A stretch of 15,156 bases of DNA from the NCBI GenBank assembly GCA_030447125.1, contig JAUJLZ010000027.1, positions 1-15,156 on the forward strand, read 5' to 3'. The DNA comes from Acidimicrobiales bacterium. GTDB taxonomy: Bacteria; Actinomycetota; Acidimicrobiia; Acidimicrobiales; CADCSY01. Shown here in pieces: positions 6,060 to 13,569 of this stretch. Made by a program: the position numbers and the translations under genes. A model generated the notes under the pieces. It searched no databases, was not told the origin of the DNA, and saw nothing but the letters and a program-made list of their open reading frames with translations. Numbering within the stretch: position 1 is the first letter of the stretch; every line of letters begins with the position of its first letter.

Positions 6060-7258
6060 ACGACCTGCTGGAGCGGCGCAACCACGCGGCCGCAGAGATG
6101 AAGCGTTACCTCACCGAGGCCGGCACCGAGCCGATGACCGCCGAGGCCGAGGCCGCCTTCGACAAGGCCGCCGCCGACTACGACCGCCTCGACGCCACCA
6201 TCACCCGTTCGCAGCGTGTGGCCGCCCTGTCGGCGCCCGTCGCCTCCGGCGTGGCCACGGCCAACGACACCCCCGCCGTCGAGAAGTCCGAGCAGCACCG
6301 GGCGTTCGAGGACTTCGTTCGCCACGGCATCTACGGCCCCGGGCTCCAGCGAGCGACCGACATGGAGACCCGAGCGCAGGGCGTGGCCACCGGCTCGGCC
6401 GGCGGCTTCCTCGTCCCCGAGGGCTTCCGCGACGCCATCATCCGGGCGACCAAGGACTTCGGCGGGCTCCGGGCGCTGGCGCAGGTCATCACGACCACCA
6501 GCGGCAACGAGCTGCCCTACCCGACCGTCGACGACACCGGCAACGTCGGCGAGCTCATCGGCGAGAACACCGCCGTTCTCGAGCAGGACGTCGTGGTCGG
6601 CAACAAGGTGCTCAAGGCGTACAAGTGGAGCTCCAGGCTCGTGCGTGTCGCCAACGAGCTGCTCCAGGACGAGGCGTACAACCTCGAGACCGAGCTGGGC
6701 TCCATCCTCGGCGAGCGCATCGGCCGGGCCCAGGCCCCCCTGTTCCTCACCGGGACCGGCACCAACCAGCCCGAGGGCCTGCTGACCAACGCCACCGCCG
6801 GCGTGACCCTGACCACCGGCCAGACCACCGGATGGTCGTCCTCGGCCAACGCCTACGACAGCCTCATCGACCTGGAGCACTCCGTCGACCGCTCCTACCG
6901 GGCGGGTTCCTCGTGGGTGATGAACGACCTGACGGTCGCCAAGGCCCGCAAGATCAAGGACGCCGACGGTCGACCGATCTGGCAGGCGAGCCTGGCCGCG
7001 GGTGCGCCCTCGACCATCAACGGTTACCCCGTCATCACCGACGCCGCCATGCCCACCTTCGCCGCCAACGCCAAGGTGGCCGCCTTCGGCAACATCCGGG
7101 CCGCCTACGTCATCCGTGACGTGCTGGCCATCGCGGTGCGCCGCCTGAACGAGCGGTACGCCGAGTTCGACCAGACCGGCTTCATCGGCTTCTCGCGGGC
7201 CGACGCCCAGGTGCAGAACGCCGGCGCCGTCCGCGTCCTGGTCGCCTCCGCCACCTAG
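6056..7258 (+). CDS. major capsid protein, HK97 fold
   Basis: A 400-aa capsid subunit. Residues 1-100 form the alpha-helical, charged delta domain that scaffolds assembly and is removed by the adjacent protease (LLERRNHAAAEMKRYLTEAG and the segment around AEAAFDKAAADYDRLDATI). The mature domain follows with the familiar GSAGGFLVPEGFRDAII, the P/E-loop region around VGELIGENTAVLEQDVVVGNKVLKAYKWSSRLVRVANELLQDE, and GTGTNQPEGLL. The end, with AFGNIRAAYVIRD and NERYAEFDQTGFIGFSRADAQV, is also typical. The start is GTG 6056, with the strong site AAGGAG 7 nt upstream. The probable cleavage region is near residues 99-108 (RATDMETRAQ), which shares a peptide with the protease N-terminus. Confidence 0.96.
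   Translation: MNDLLERRNHAAAEMKRYLTEAGTEPMTAEAEAAFDKAAADYDRLDATITRSQRVAALSAPVASGVATANDTPAVEKSEQHRAFEDFVRHGIYGPGLQRATDMETRAQGVATGSAGGFLVPEGFRDAIIRATKDFGGLRALAQVITTTSGNELPYPTVDDTGNVGELIGENTAVLEQDVVVGNKVLKAYKWSSRLVRVANELLQDEAYNLETELGSILGERIGRAQAPLFLTGTGTNQPEGLLTNATAGVTLTTGQTTGWSSSANAYDSLIDLEHSVDRSYRAGSSWVMNDLTVAKARKIKDADGRPIWQASLAAGAPSTINGYPVITDAAMPTFAANAKVAAFGNIRAAYVIRDVLAIAVRRLNERYAEFDQTGFIGFSRADAQVQNAGAVRVLVASAT
6350..6375 (+). repeat. copy 2 of the 26-bp repeat, at the capsid delta-domain boundary
   Basis: This is the second copy of the repeat found at the protease start, differing at 2 of 26 bases. It encodes capsid residues 99-107 (RATDMETRA), just before the GSAGG start of the mature capsid domain, where HK97-type capsids are normally cut. 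Confidence 0.75.
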
Positions 7259-7274
7259 CCACAAGGAGACACCG

Positions 7275-7457
7275 ATGCCCGAAGATCACGTCGCCATCGT
7301 CAGCCGCAACGCCGACGGTTCTGACGCCCAGTCCCACAAGACCGTCCGCATCCTGGACCCCGACGCCGCCGCCGAAGCGGACGCCGCCCAGCTCGCCAAC
7401 GTTCCCGAGCCTGTCGTCACCGACGACGAGCCCGAGGACGAGGGCGAGGACGAGTAA
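7275..7457 (+). CDS. small acidic protein following the capsid gene
   Basis: A 60-aa protein with a strong ribosome binding site (AAGGAG, 6 nt before ATG) identical in context to that of the capsid gene. The first 30 residues are mixed (VAIVSRNADGSDAQSHKTVRILDPD). The C-terminal third is very acidic, ending in a DDEPEDEGEDE tail. No domain is recognised. It lies between the major capsid protein and the connector, where many phages keep small head proteins. The strong translation signal suggests it is made in quantity, so a capsid-associated or decoration-like role is possible, but nothing in the sequence proves this. Confidence 0.7.
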   Translation: MPEDHVAIVSRNADGSDAQSHKTVRILDPDAAAEADAAQLANVPEPVVTDDEPEDEGEDE

Positions 7458-7476
7458 CCGGAGGAGGTGACCCAGG

Positions 7477-8046
7477 GTGGCCAAGTACGTAACTGACGCC
7501 GAGGTGAAGGCCGCCCTGGGCGTCTCCGACACCAACGACGACGCCGTGGTGGCACTAGCCACCGAGTCGGCAAGCCGTCTGGTCGACGCCTACGCCAGCC
7601 GCCGGTTCGACAAGACGGCCGCCGTCGAGGCCCGGGTCTACACCGCCACGGCGTCCAACGGCCGCGTCGTGGTGGACGACATCGCCACGGCCACCGGCCT
7701 GGTGGTCGAGGCCGACGGCCGCACGCTCACCGCGCCGGCCGACTACCGGCTCCACCCGCTCAACAACGAGCTCCACGGCCTGCCCTTCACCTACCTGAGT
7801 GGCACCGCCTGGCCGACCGGCGCCGGCGCCGTGAAGGTGACCGCCACGTTCGGCTGGCCGGCCGTGCCCGCCGAGGTCCGCCAGGCCGCACTCATCCAGT
7901 CCGTGCGCCTCGTCCAGCGCCGGCACGCCCCCTTCGGCATCGCCGGCTCGCCCGAGGTGGGCACCGAGATGCGCCTGCTGTCCCGCCTCGACCCCGACGT
8001 CGAGAACCTGCTGCGCCACCTTCGGCGCCTGTGGATGGTGGCGTAG
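7477..8046 (+). CDS. head-tail connector protein, gp6-like
   Basis: A 189-aa protein likely to form the ring that extends the portal (adaptor, HK97 gp6 type). The N-terminus AKYVTDAEVKAALGVSDTNDDAVVALATESASRLVDAYASRRF is the typical helical start of this family (two helices, with the second ending in a Tyr/Arg-rich stretch). A central beta region (VVVDDIATATGLVVEADGRTL, DYRLHPLNNE) and the helical VPAEVRQAALIQSVRLVQRR follow. It is longer than HK97 gp6 and resembles actinophage versions. The GTG start is supported by the strong site GGAGGAGGTGA ending 6 nt upstream. The next gene starts immediately after its stop. Confidence 0.85.
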   Translation: MAKYVTDAEVKAALGVSDTNDDAVVALATESASRLVDAYASRRFDKTAAVEARVYTATASNGRVVVDDIATATGLVVEADGRTLTAPADYRLHPLNNELHGLPFTYLSGTAWPTGAGAVKVTATFGWPAVPAEVRQAALIQSVRLVQRRHAPFGIAGSPEVGTEMRLLSRLDPDVENLLRHLRRLWMVA

Positions 8047-8448
8047 GTGCCCACCCTGGTCGACATCCTCAAGGCCGTGGCCGCCCGGCTCGACACCATC
8101 GCCGGCCTGCGCGTGTTCGACCACATGCCCAGCAACCTGGAGCCCCCGGCCGCCGTGGTCCAGCTTCCCCGCAGCATCGACTTCGACCTGACCGCCGGCC
8201 GTGGTGGGGACACGTACCGCCTGGTCGTGCTCCTGCTGGCGGCCAAGGCCGACGCCAGGGCGGCGCACCTCAACCTCGCCAAGTACCTCGACGCCGCCGG
8301 CCCCTCGAACATCAAGGAGGCACTCGACGGCGACCTGGGCGGCGCGGTGGACAGCGCCCGAGTCACCCGAGTGAGCGGCGTGGGCGCCTACACGTTCGCC
8401 GCCAAGGACTACCTGGGCGCTGAGTTCGACATCGAAGTCGTGGCGTAG
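8047..8448 (+). CDS. probable tail terminator / tail completion protein
   Basis: A 133-aa protein whose GTG start directly follows the connector stop (TAG-GTG), with no ribosome binding site of its own, so translation is coupled. The pattern (N-terminal helix TLVDILKAVAARLDTIAGLRVFDHMPSNLEPPAAVVQLP, a beta core with YRLVVLLLAAKADARAAHLNLAKYLDAAG, and closing strands) matches the tail terminator/minor tail proteins found between connector and tube genes. That protein caps the tail tube and joins it to the head. The assignment is based on length, pattern and position and not on a diagnostic motif; a head-closure (stopper) role is the main alternative. Confidence 0.7.
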   Translation: MPTLVDILKAVAARLDTIAGLRVFDHMPSNLEPPAAVVQLPRSIDFDLTAGRGGDTYRLVVLLLAAKADARAAHLNLAKYLDAAGPSNIKEALDGDLGGAVDSARVTRVSGVGAYTFAAKDYLGAEFDIEVVA

Positions 8449-8478
8449 GCCACTCCAACCGAGAAAGGCACACCTGAC

Positions 8479-8898
8479 ATGGGCAAGATTCACGGCAAGG
8501 GCGTAGTGGTCCTGCTGGACAACGCCGCCGGCACGCCGGTCGACATCTCCACCTGGCTGGACGAGTTCGAGTTCGGCGACCAGGAGGTCGATGTCGCGGA
8601 GAACACCACCGCCGGCCAGAACGCCAAGACCTACTCCGTCGGCCACACCGACGGCCAGATCAGCATGACCGGCATGTACGACGCCGTGGCCGCCGGCATC
8701 GACGAGGTGCTGTCCGGCCTCATCGGCAAGGGCGCCGGCACGGTCGACTACCGCCCGGAGGGCACCGGCCTGGCCAAGCCCAAAAAGACCGTCGAGGCCA
8801 TCCTCACGTCCTACAAGACCACCTCTCCCGTCGGCGGCATGACCGCCTTCTCCGCCAAGTTCCAGATGAACGGCGACGTCACCCGGGCGACCCAGTGA
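8479..8898 (+). CDS. major tail tube protein
   Basis: A 139-aa protein probably forming the stacked hexameric rings of the tail tube. It has the all-beta pattern of phage tube proteins: GKIHGKGVVVLLDN, then DISTWLDEFEFGDQEVDVAENTTAGQNAKTYSVG, DGQISMTGMYD and the closing FSAKFQMNGDVTRA. The motif of a swapped specificity loop (VDVAENTT...AKTY) followed by GQISMTG is characteristic of this class in actinophages. It starts with ATG behind GAGAAAGG. It is followed directly by the tail assembly chaperones and tape measure, the conserved order for siphoviruses. The stop overlaps the next GTG as GTGA. Confidence 0.85.
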   Translation: MGKIHGKGVVVLLDNAAGTPVDISTWLDEFEFGDQEVDVAENTTAGQNAKTYSVGHTDGQISMTGMYDAVAAGIDEVLSGLIGKGAGTVDYRPEGTGLAKPKKTVEAILTSYKTTSPVGGMTAFSAKFQMNGDVTRATQ

Positions 8899-9221
8899 TC
8901 GACAAGGACACCCTCCTGAGCAAGACCCGCGTGGTCGAGCACTCCACCGTCACCATCCCCGGGGTGGGCGACGTCAAGGTGCGGGGCCTCACCCGCGCCG
9001 AGGTCATCCAGGTCCAAGGCGCCGAGGACATGGGAGACATGGAGCGCCGGACCCTCGTGGCCGGCCTCGTCGAGCCCATCCTCACCGCCGACGAGGTGGC
9101 CGAATGGCAGGACTCCGCCATGTCCCTGGCCGTCGACATGGTGAGCGGCACGATCCTCAAGCTCTCGAGGATGCTCCCCGGCCAGGACGAGGAGACCGAG
9201 GCCAGGTTTCGTCAGGGCTGA
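8895..9221 (+). CDS. tail assembly chaperone, short product (gpG-like)
   Basis: A 108-aa protein read from GTG 8895 in a GTGA overlap with the tube gene. It is the zero-frame product of the tail assembly chaperone pair that binds the tape measure during tail building and is absent from the virion. A beta-rich start (VVEHSTVTIPGVGDVKVRGLTRAEVIQVQGAED) leads into helices (VAGLVEPILTADEVAEWQDSAMSLAVDMVSGTILKLSRML). Both match this family. It ends at TGA 9219-9221, 10 nt after a slippery TTT-C, and the next frame continues with the conserved T-type extension. The position between tube and tape-measure genes supports the call. Confidence 0.85.
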   Translation: MIDKDTLLSKTRVVEHSTVTIPGVGDVKVRGLTRAEVIQVQGAEDMGDMERRTLVAGLVEPILTADEVAEWQDSAMSLAVDMVSGTILKLSRMLPGQDEETEARFRQG

Positions 9222-9390
9222 CACCTGGGCCAACTTCGAGTTCCACCTCGCCCGCGAGTTGAGCATGACCGTGGGAGAGCTCCGGGAGCGCATGTCCGAG
9301 GCCGAGTTCCGCGAGTGGGCCGCCTTCTACAAGTGGGAAGCGATGATGCACGAGCTACAGGGATTCAAGGCGGAGCACGCCCGTGGCTAA
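8895..9390 (+). CDS. tail assembly chaperone, frameshifted long product (gpGT-like)
   Basis: A +1 frameshift at TTT-C (9207-9210) would join the first 105 residues of the short product to a 59-residue extension read from GTC 9211 to the TAA at 9388-9390, giving about 164 aa. The extension (DTWANFEFHLARELSMTVGELRERMSEAEFREWAAFYKWEAM) is a textbook gpT-like helix set. The extension frame is open from 9145 but has no ATG or GTG start before ATG 9265, in the middle of the conserved helix, so a frameshift is needed to make it whole. It also overlaps the next gene by 8 bp. Confidence 0.8.
9201..9230 (+). other. programmed +1 frameshift site
   Basis: The zero frame reads GCC-AGG-TTT-CGT-CAG-GGC-TGA. 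Phe-tRNA on TTT can move one base to TTC with better pairing, which puts the ribosome into the extension frame. No other codon before the stop allows a matched +1 move. The site is inside an imperfect hairpin: CCAGGT (9202-9207) pairs with ACCTGG (9223-9228), and GTCAG (9211-9215) with CTGAC (9218-9222), around the TTC bulge and a 2-nt gap. No -1 slippery heptamer is seen. Confidence 0.7.
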
Positions 9391-9790
9391 GGGCATGGTG
9401 GGCGGTGACGCCATCCGCATCGACGGCCTGCGGGAGCTGACCCGTGCCCTCAAGACCGTCGAGGACGGCCTCCAGCGGGAAGTAAACGGCGTGTTCAAGC
9501 GCGCCGCCAACAAGGTGGTCAGCGCTGCCCGTGGGCGCATCCGCAGCCGCTCCGGACGCCTGGCCGGCAGCCTCAAGCCCTTCGGCACCCAGCGGGCTGC
9601 CGGGGCCCGCATGGGCAGCGCCGGCGTGCCCTACGCCGGCCCGTACGAGTTCGGTGGCTACCCCGCCGGCCGGCCCTACGTGGCCGCCGGACGGGCCATT
9701 TACCCCACGTTCAAGAGCATGGCCCCGAGCGTCCGAGCCGACGTCACCCGGGAGCTCAACGATCTAATCCGAAAGGCAGGGCTCGACTGA
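9383..9790 (+). CDS. HK97 gp10-like tail/neck morphogenesis protein
   Basis: A 135-aa protein resembling the HK97 gp10 family of head-tail joining proteins. The helix LRELTRALKTVEDGLQREVNGVFKRAANKVVSAARGRI, the SGRLAGSLKP motif, and GVPYAGPYEFGGYPAGRPYVAAG are all characteristic, as is the C-terminal helix DVTRELNDLIRKAGLD. The GTG start overlaps the chaperone extension (GTGGCTAA), so translation may be coupled to the frameshifted product. Family members usually lie between the connector and tail terminator genes; here the gene sits between chaperones and tape measure, which is an unusual place. Confidence 0.82.
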   Translation: MAKGMVGGDAIRIDGLRELTRALKTVEDGLQREVNGVFKRAANKVVSAARGRIRSRSGRLAGSLKPFGTQRAAGARMGSAGVPYAGPYEFGGYPAGRPYVAAGRAIYPTFKSMAPSVRADVTRELNDLIRKAGLD

Positions 9791-9791
9791 C

Positions 9792-11117
9792 ATGGCCGCA
9801 AAGGTCGAGGTCGTCTTTACCGGCGACACCAAGAACCTGGACGGCGCCTGGAAGAAGGCCAAGGGCGGCGCCCAGGGCTTCGGCGGTGAGCTGGACAAGA
9901 CGGGTGGGAAGCTGTCCAAGTTCAAGGGCGGTGCCCTGGGCCACCTCAAGGGCTTTGCCGGCGGTGTGGCAGCGGCCTTCACGGTCGACAAGCTCATCTC
10001 CTTCGGCGGGGAGATGTTCAGCCTGGGCCAGGACATCAAGGCGTACCAGCTCCGCGCCGAGACCGTGTTCGGGGACGCCCTCGGCACCGTCAAGACCTTC
10101 GCCGATGGCATCAACGAGTCCATGGGCATGGGCGAGAACGCCGTGCTGGGCCTGGCCGCCGGCCTGGGCGACCTGCTCGTGCCCATGGGCTTCACCCGGC
10201 AGGCCGCCGCCGAGATGTCCACCCAGGCACTCCAGATGGGCACGGCGCTGGCCGTCGCCGCCGGCAAGCCCATCGAGGAGGGCATCAACGCCATCGCCTC
10301 GGCCATGGTCGGGGAGCGGGAGAGCCTCAAGAGCCTCGGCATCGTGGTCAGTGAGCAGACCATCAAGAACGCCCTCATGGCCAAGGGCCTGGGCCACCTG
10401 ACCGGCGAGGCCCGCCGGCAGGCCGAGGCGCAAATCCTGCTCGAGGAGGTCAACCGCCAGTCCGCCGACGCCCAGGCCGTCTACAACCAGCGGGTCAAGG
10501 ACGGCGACCTGGCCAGTCAGGGCCTCTCGGCCATGTTCGCGGACATGAAGGAGAAGCTGGCGGTCTGGCTGACGCCGGCGCTGGAGGACGCCGCCAAGTG
10601 GGTCACCGACGTCGGGACGGCCATGTTCGGCACCGAGGAGGAGACCGCCGGCCTGTCCGACAGCGCCAAGGACGCCGCCGACACCATCAAGGAGCTGGTT
10701 GGCCAGCTCAAGGCCGCCGTGGAGTTCCTCGGCAAGGTCTACGACATGGGCCAGAAGGCCGCCGGCGTGCTCGACAGCATCTCCGGGGGCATCAACAAGG
10801 CGGGCGGCTGGGTCAACCGGCTGCTGGGCGGGGACGGCAAGGGCGACGGCGGCGGGCTGTCCAAGGGCCCCGGCAAGCGTCACAGCGGCGGGCCAGTGGA
10901 CGCCGGCGTGCCCTACATCGTCGGCCGCACCGGCGCCGAGGAGATGTTCGTTCCCGACAGCGCCGGCACCATCCTGGCCGGCCGCATGATGCGGGGTGGC
11001 GGCGGGGGCGGCGGGGGCGGCCCCATCCACATCACCCTGACCGTCGACGGCCGGGAGCTCGCCCGGGTGGTCGCCAAGCACAACGGCCAGCGGGACTACG
11101 TGTCAGGAGCAAGCTGA
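9792..11117 (+). CDS. tail tape measure protein (short)
   Basis: A 441-aa protein that sets tail length and is ejected with the DNA. The N-terminus (AKVEVVFTGDTKNLDGAWKKAKGG) resembles tape measures; a hydrophobic segment follows (residues 50-75, LKGFAGGVAAAFTVDKLISF). The middle is alpha-helical, with MGFTRQAAAEMSTQALQMGTALAVAAGKPIEEGINAIASAMVGE, a recurring pattern in this class. The end has SGGPVDAGVPYIVGRTGAEEMFVP, a nine-glycine run, and a closing beta segment. It is short for a tape measure: at roughly 0.15 nm per residue it predicts a tail near 65 nm. ATG 9792 is 1 nt after the gp10-like stop, with a purine-rich AAAGGCAGGG upstream. Confidence 0.9.
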   Translation: MAAKVEVVFTGDTKNLDGAWKKAKGGAQGFGGELDKTGGKLSKFKGGALGHLKGFAGGVAAAFTVDKLISFGGEMFSLGQDIKAYQLRAETVFGDALGTVKTFADGINESMGMGENAVLGLAAGLGDLLVPMGFTRQAAAEMSTQALQMGTALAVAAGKPIEEGINAIASAMVGERESLKSLGIVVSEQTIKNALMAKGLGHLTGEARRQAEAQILLEEVNRQSADAQAVYNQRVKDGDLASQGLSAMFADMKEKLAVWLTPALEDAAKWVTDVGTAMFGTEEETAGLSDSAKDAADTIKELVGQLKAAVEFLGKVYDMGQKAAGVLDSISGGINKAGGWVNRLLGGDGKGDGGGLSKGPGKRHSGGPVDAGVPYIVGRTGAEEMFVPDSAGTILAGRMMRGGGGGGGGGPIHITLTVDGRELARVVAKHNGQRDYVSGAS

Positions 11118-11118
11118 G

Positions 11119-13569
11119 ATGACCACCCTGCCGAGCCTGCGCGTCGAGATTGACGCCAGCACCAACCCGACCGCCTGGGGCACGCCGGCCGCCTGGACCC
11201 GCATCGACGGGACCAACGGCGTCCAGTCGTTCCGGCTCACCCGGGGCCAGCAGGACACCTACGGCCCCGTCGAGCCCGGCGAGCTGGTGCTGACCCTGAG
11301 CAACAGCAACGGATTCCTCGACCCGTCCTACTCGGCCTCGCCTTACGCCGACCTGCTCACCACTGGCCGGCAGCTTCGCCTCGTCCACGTCAAGGCCGAC
11401 GCCAGCACCCAGGTCATCTTCCGGGGCAACGTCGAGGCGTGGCCGGTCAACTTCACCAAGTCCCTCACGGACGCCAGCACCGAGCTGGTGGTGCGGGACT
11501 TCCTGGCCCTGCTGGGCACTAGCCGGCTGCCGGCGTCGGTCGTGGAGTACGAGCTCGCCCGCGGCGTCAAGTACCCGCGCCCCTCCAGCGTCTACCCCAT
11601 GAACGAGGAGGCTGGCTTCTCCGGGACGTCCATATCCGACACCGTGGGCGGCTGGTCCGGCAGCCCCATCGGCAACCCCGCGAGGGCCGGCGACCTGGTG
11701 CCCTTCGTTGAGGGCAACTACGGCCACCAGGCCGGCGGCATTACCCGCACCCTGTCTCTGCCCAACGGGGCGTTCGCCTACAACAGCCCCCCCTGGTCGG
11801 TCATGGTCATGACCCGAATCCGGGAGGGCGGAAACCTGCGGACGGTCCTCCGCGATGATCCGGTGTCGAACGTTGTCCTCCTCTGCGATGTGGTCGGCGC
11901 CGATACGGTCGTCGGAGGTCTGGTCACTGACTCCACCGGGGTCAGACGGTTTGACGGCGCCCACAAGATGGACGACGACACCGCCCGCCCGCTCATGTGG
12001 ACCGACGACGGCAGCACGCTGCGCGCCTACGGCGGACAGGGCACCTTCACCGGATCGGTCACTCACGGCGCCCTGACCGCCGTGCCGTCTGGCGACAGAT
12101 GGGAGCTGGGCCGCGGCAACTCGGCGGAGTTCGGCCTGCTCATCATCTGGAACGGCGTGCTCATCACCGCCGGCCAGATGAACACCATCCACAACGACAT
12201 CGTGTTCCCGTGGTCCGGCGACTTCACCGACCAGCGCCTCACCAAGCTGCTCGACATCGTGGCCCCGGGCATCGCCAAGTCCTACCTCCTGGGCGTCAAC
12301 GCCGTGACGTGCCTGCCGGTCACGCTGGGCAACTATCCCTCCCTGCGGCCCATTCGCCATCTCGTCGAGGGCGCTGACGGGCGCTGCTGGGTGGACCGCA
12401 CTGGCACCCTCCAGTACGCCCACCGCCAGACGTCGGCTCCCGGCGCCGCCCTGCGGACCTACGGAGCCGCCGGCACCGCCGGCGTTCCGGTGCGCCGCGT
12501 GGCCGTCACCGATGCTCGAGAGGACGTCGTGAACCACTGCCTGGTGGCCAACGAGGTCGGGACCAAGGTGGCGTTCCACGACACCGGCGCCAGCAAGAAG
12601 CAGGGCGAGCACCGCCTGGAGCTCATCGAGTCGCCGCTCAACAGCCCCTCCGCCATGTGGCACCTGGCCGAGCGCACCGTCCACTACCGCAAGGCCCCGA
12701 AGCCCTACGTCAACGAGCTGGTCATCTCACCGTCCCACACCGGCGTGGGCTACGACGACACCCTCGCCCTCGACCTTTACAACCGCGTCGACGCCGCGTA
12801 CGTGCGTCCCTGGGATGGTCAGGTCGTGACCAGTCAGGGCGAGGTCATCGGGATCGAACACGTCTGTCAGGCCAAGGGCGGTGCTGAGTTCACCACCCGC
12901 CTGCGCCTGCGCCCGCCCCGCAAGCAGCGCCTCCGCATGAGCGTGCCCAGCTCCACCGGCGGCGCCGAGACGCCCGACACGGCGCTGAACAGCATCACCG
13001 GCAACCTGGACATCCGGGCCCGCTTCTACCGCAACAACTGGAGAGGCACCGGCTTTCCCATGCTCGTGGGCAAGTGGTTTCAGAACAGCGCCTACGTCCT
13101 GCACTTCATTGACGACCGCCCGCGCCTCGAGTGGACGCAGGCCAACGGAATCAACGGCGTCGTCACCGGCCCGCCCCTTCGTCGGCAGGGAGTCCGGCCC
13201 CTGTGGCTCAGGGCCACGCTCTACCTGGGCACGAGCAGCACCGACCCTCTCGTCGCCAGCATCTACGTCTCTGACGACGGCGCCGACTGGAGGCTCTGGC
13301 ACCGGGTCACCGGCTCAGGCCCGACCAGCGTTCGGGACACCGCCGCCCCGGTGACCGTGGGCTTCGAGTACGACACCGGCGGCCTCGCCGCTCAGCCTCT
13401 CGACGGGCGCATCCTGCGGACCGAGGTCCGCAACGGCATCGACGGCCCGCTGGTGAGTGTGTTCGACCCCACCGAGGCCGGCGTAGGCACGGCGGCCACG
13501 ACCTGGACGTCGAGCGTGGGCGAGACCTGGACCGTGCGGACCGGCTCCCGGCCGCTGGAAGCCTGGTGA
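11119..13569 (+). CDS. tail tip/minor tail protein with lectin-like domains
   Basis: An 816-aa protein and the largest gene in the window. It follows the tape measure and has a clear site AGGAG 9 nt before ATG. Residues 1-150 are a beta-rich tail-tip module (TRIDGTNGVQSFRLTRGQQDTYGPVEPGELVLTLSN). Residues 155-365 look like an inserted concanavalin/LamG-like domain (SSVYPMNEEAGFSGTSISDTVGG, later LRAYGGQGTF and WELGRGNSAEFGLLIIWNG). Residues 370-610 return to a hub-like part (RLTKLLDIVAPG, RPIRHLVEGADGRCWVDRTGTLQYAHR). Residues 620-816 form a second lectin-like domain (NLDIRARFYRNN, RPRLEWTQANG, WLRATLYLG). A role in baseplate assembly and host binding is inferred. No peptidoglycan hydrolase motif is seen. 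Confidence 0.83.
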   Translation: MTTLPSLRVEIDASTNPTAWGTPAAWTRIDGTNGVQSFRLTRGQQDTYGPVEPGELVLTLSNSNGFLDPSYSASPYADLLTTGRQLRLVHVKADASTQVIFRGNVEAWPVNFTKSLTDASTELVVRDFLALLGTSRLPASVVEYELARGVKYPRPSSVYPMNEEAGFSGTSISDTVGGWSGSPIGNPARAGDLVPFVEGNYGHQAGGITRTLSLPNGAFAYNSPPWSVMVMTRIREGGNLRTVLRDDPVSNVVLLCDVVGADTVVGGLVTDSTGVRRFDGAHKMDDDTARPLMWTDDGSTLRAYGGQGTFTGSVTHGALTAVPSGDRWELGRGNSAEFGLLIIWNGVLITAGQMNTIHNDIVFPWSGDFTDQRLTKLLDIVAPGIAKSYLLGVNAVTCLPVTLGNYPSLRPIRHLVEGADGRCWVDRTGTLQYAHRQTSAPGAALRTYGAAGTAGVPVRRVAVTDAREDVVNHCLVANEVGTKVAFHDTGASKKQGEHRLELIESPLNSPSAMWHLAERTVHYRKAPKPYVNELVISPSHTGVGYDDTLALDLYNRVDAAYVRPWDGQVVTSQGEVIGIEHVCQAKGGAEFTTRLRLRPPRKQRLRMSVPSSTGGAETPDTALNSITGNLDIRARFYRNNWRGTGFPMLVGKWFQNSAYVLHFIDDRPRLEWTQANGINGVVTGPPLRRQGVRPLWLRATLYLGTSSTDPLVASIYVSDDGADWRLWHRVTGSGPTSVRDTAAPVTVGFEYDTGGLAAQPLDGRILRTEVRNGIDGPLVSVFDPTEAGVGTAATTWTSSVGETWTVRTGSRPLEAW

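Noticed and set aside
6056..7258. HK97-style covalent capsid crosslinking
   Set aside because: Crosslinking needs specific Lys, Asn and Glu residues that cannot be placed reliably without a structural alignment.
9145..9221. A -1 frameshift for the chaperone pair
   Set aside because: The extension is in the +1 frame, and no X-XXY-YYZ slippery heptamer is present; a -2 slip at the last codons gives no matched pairing.
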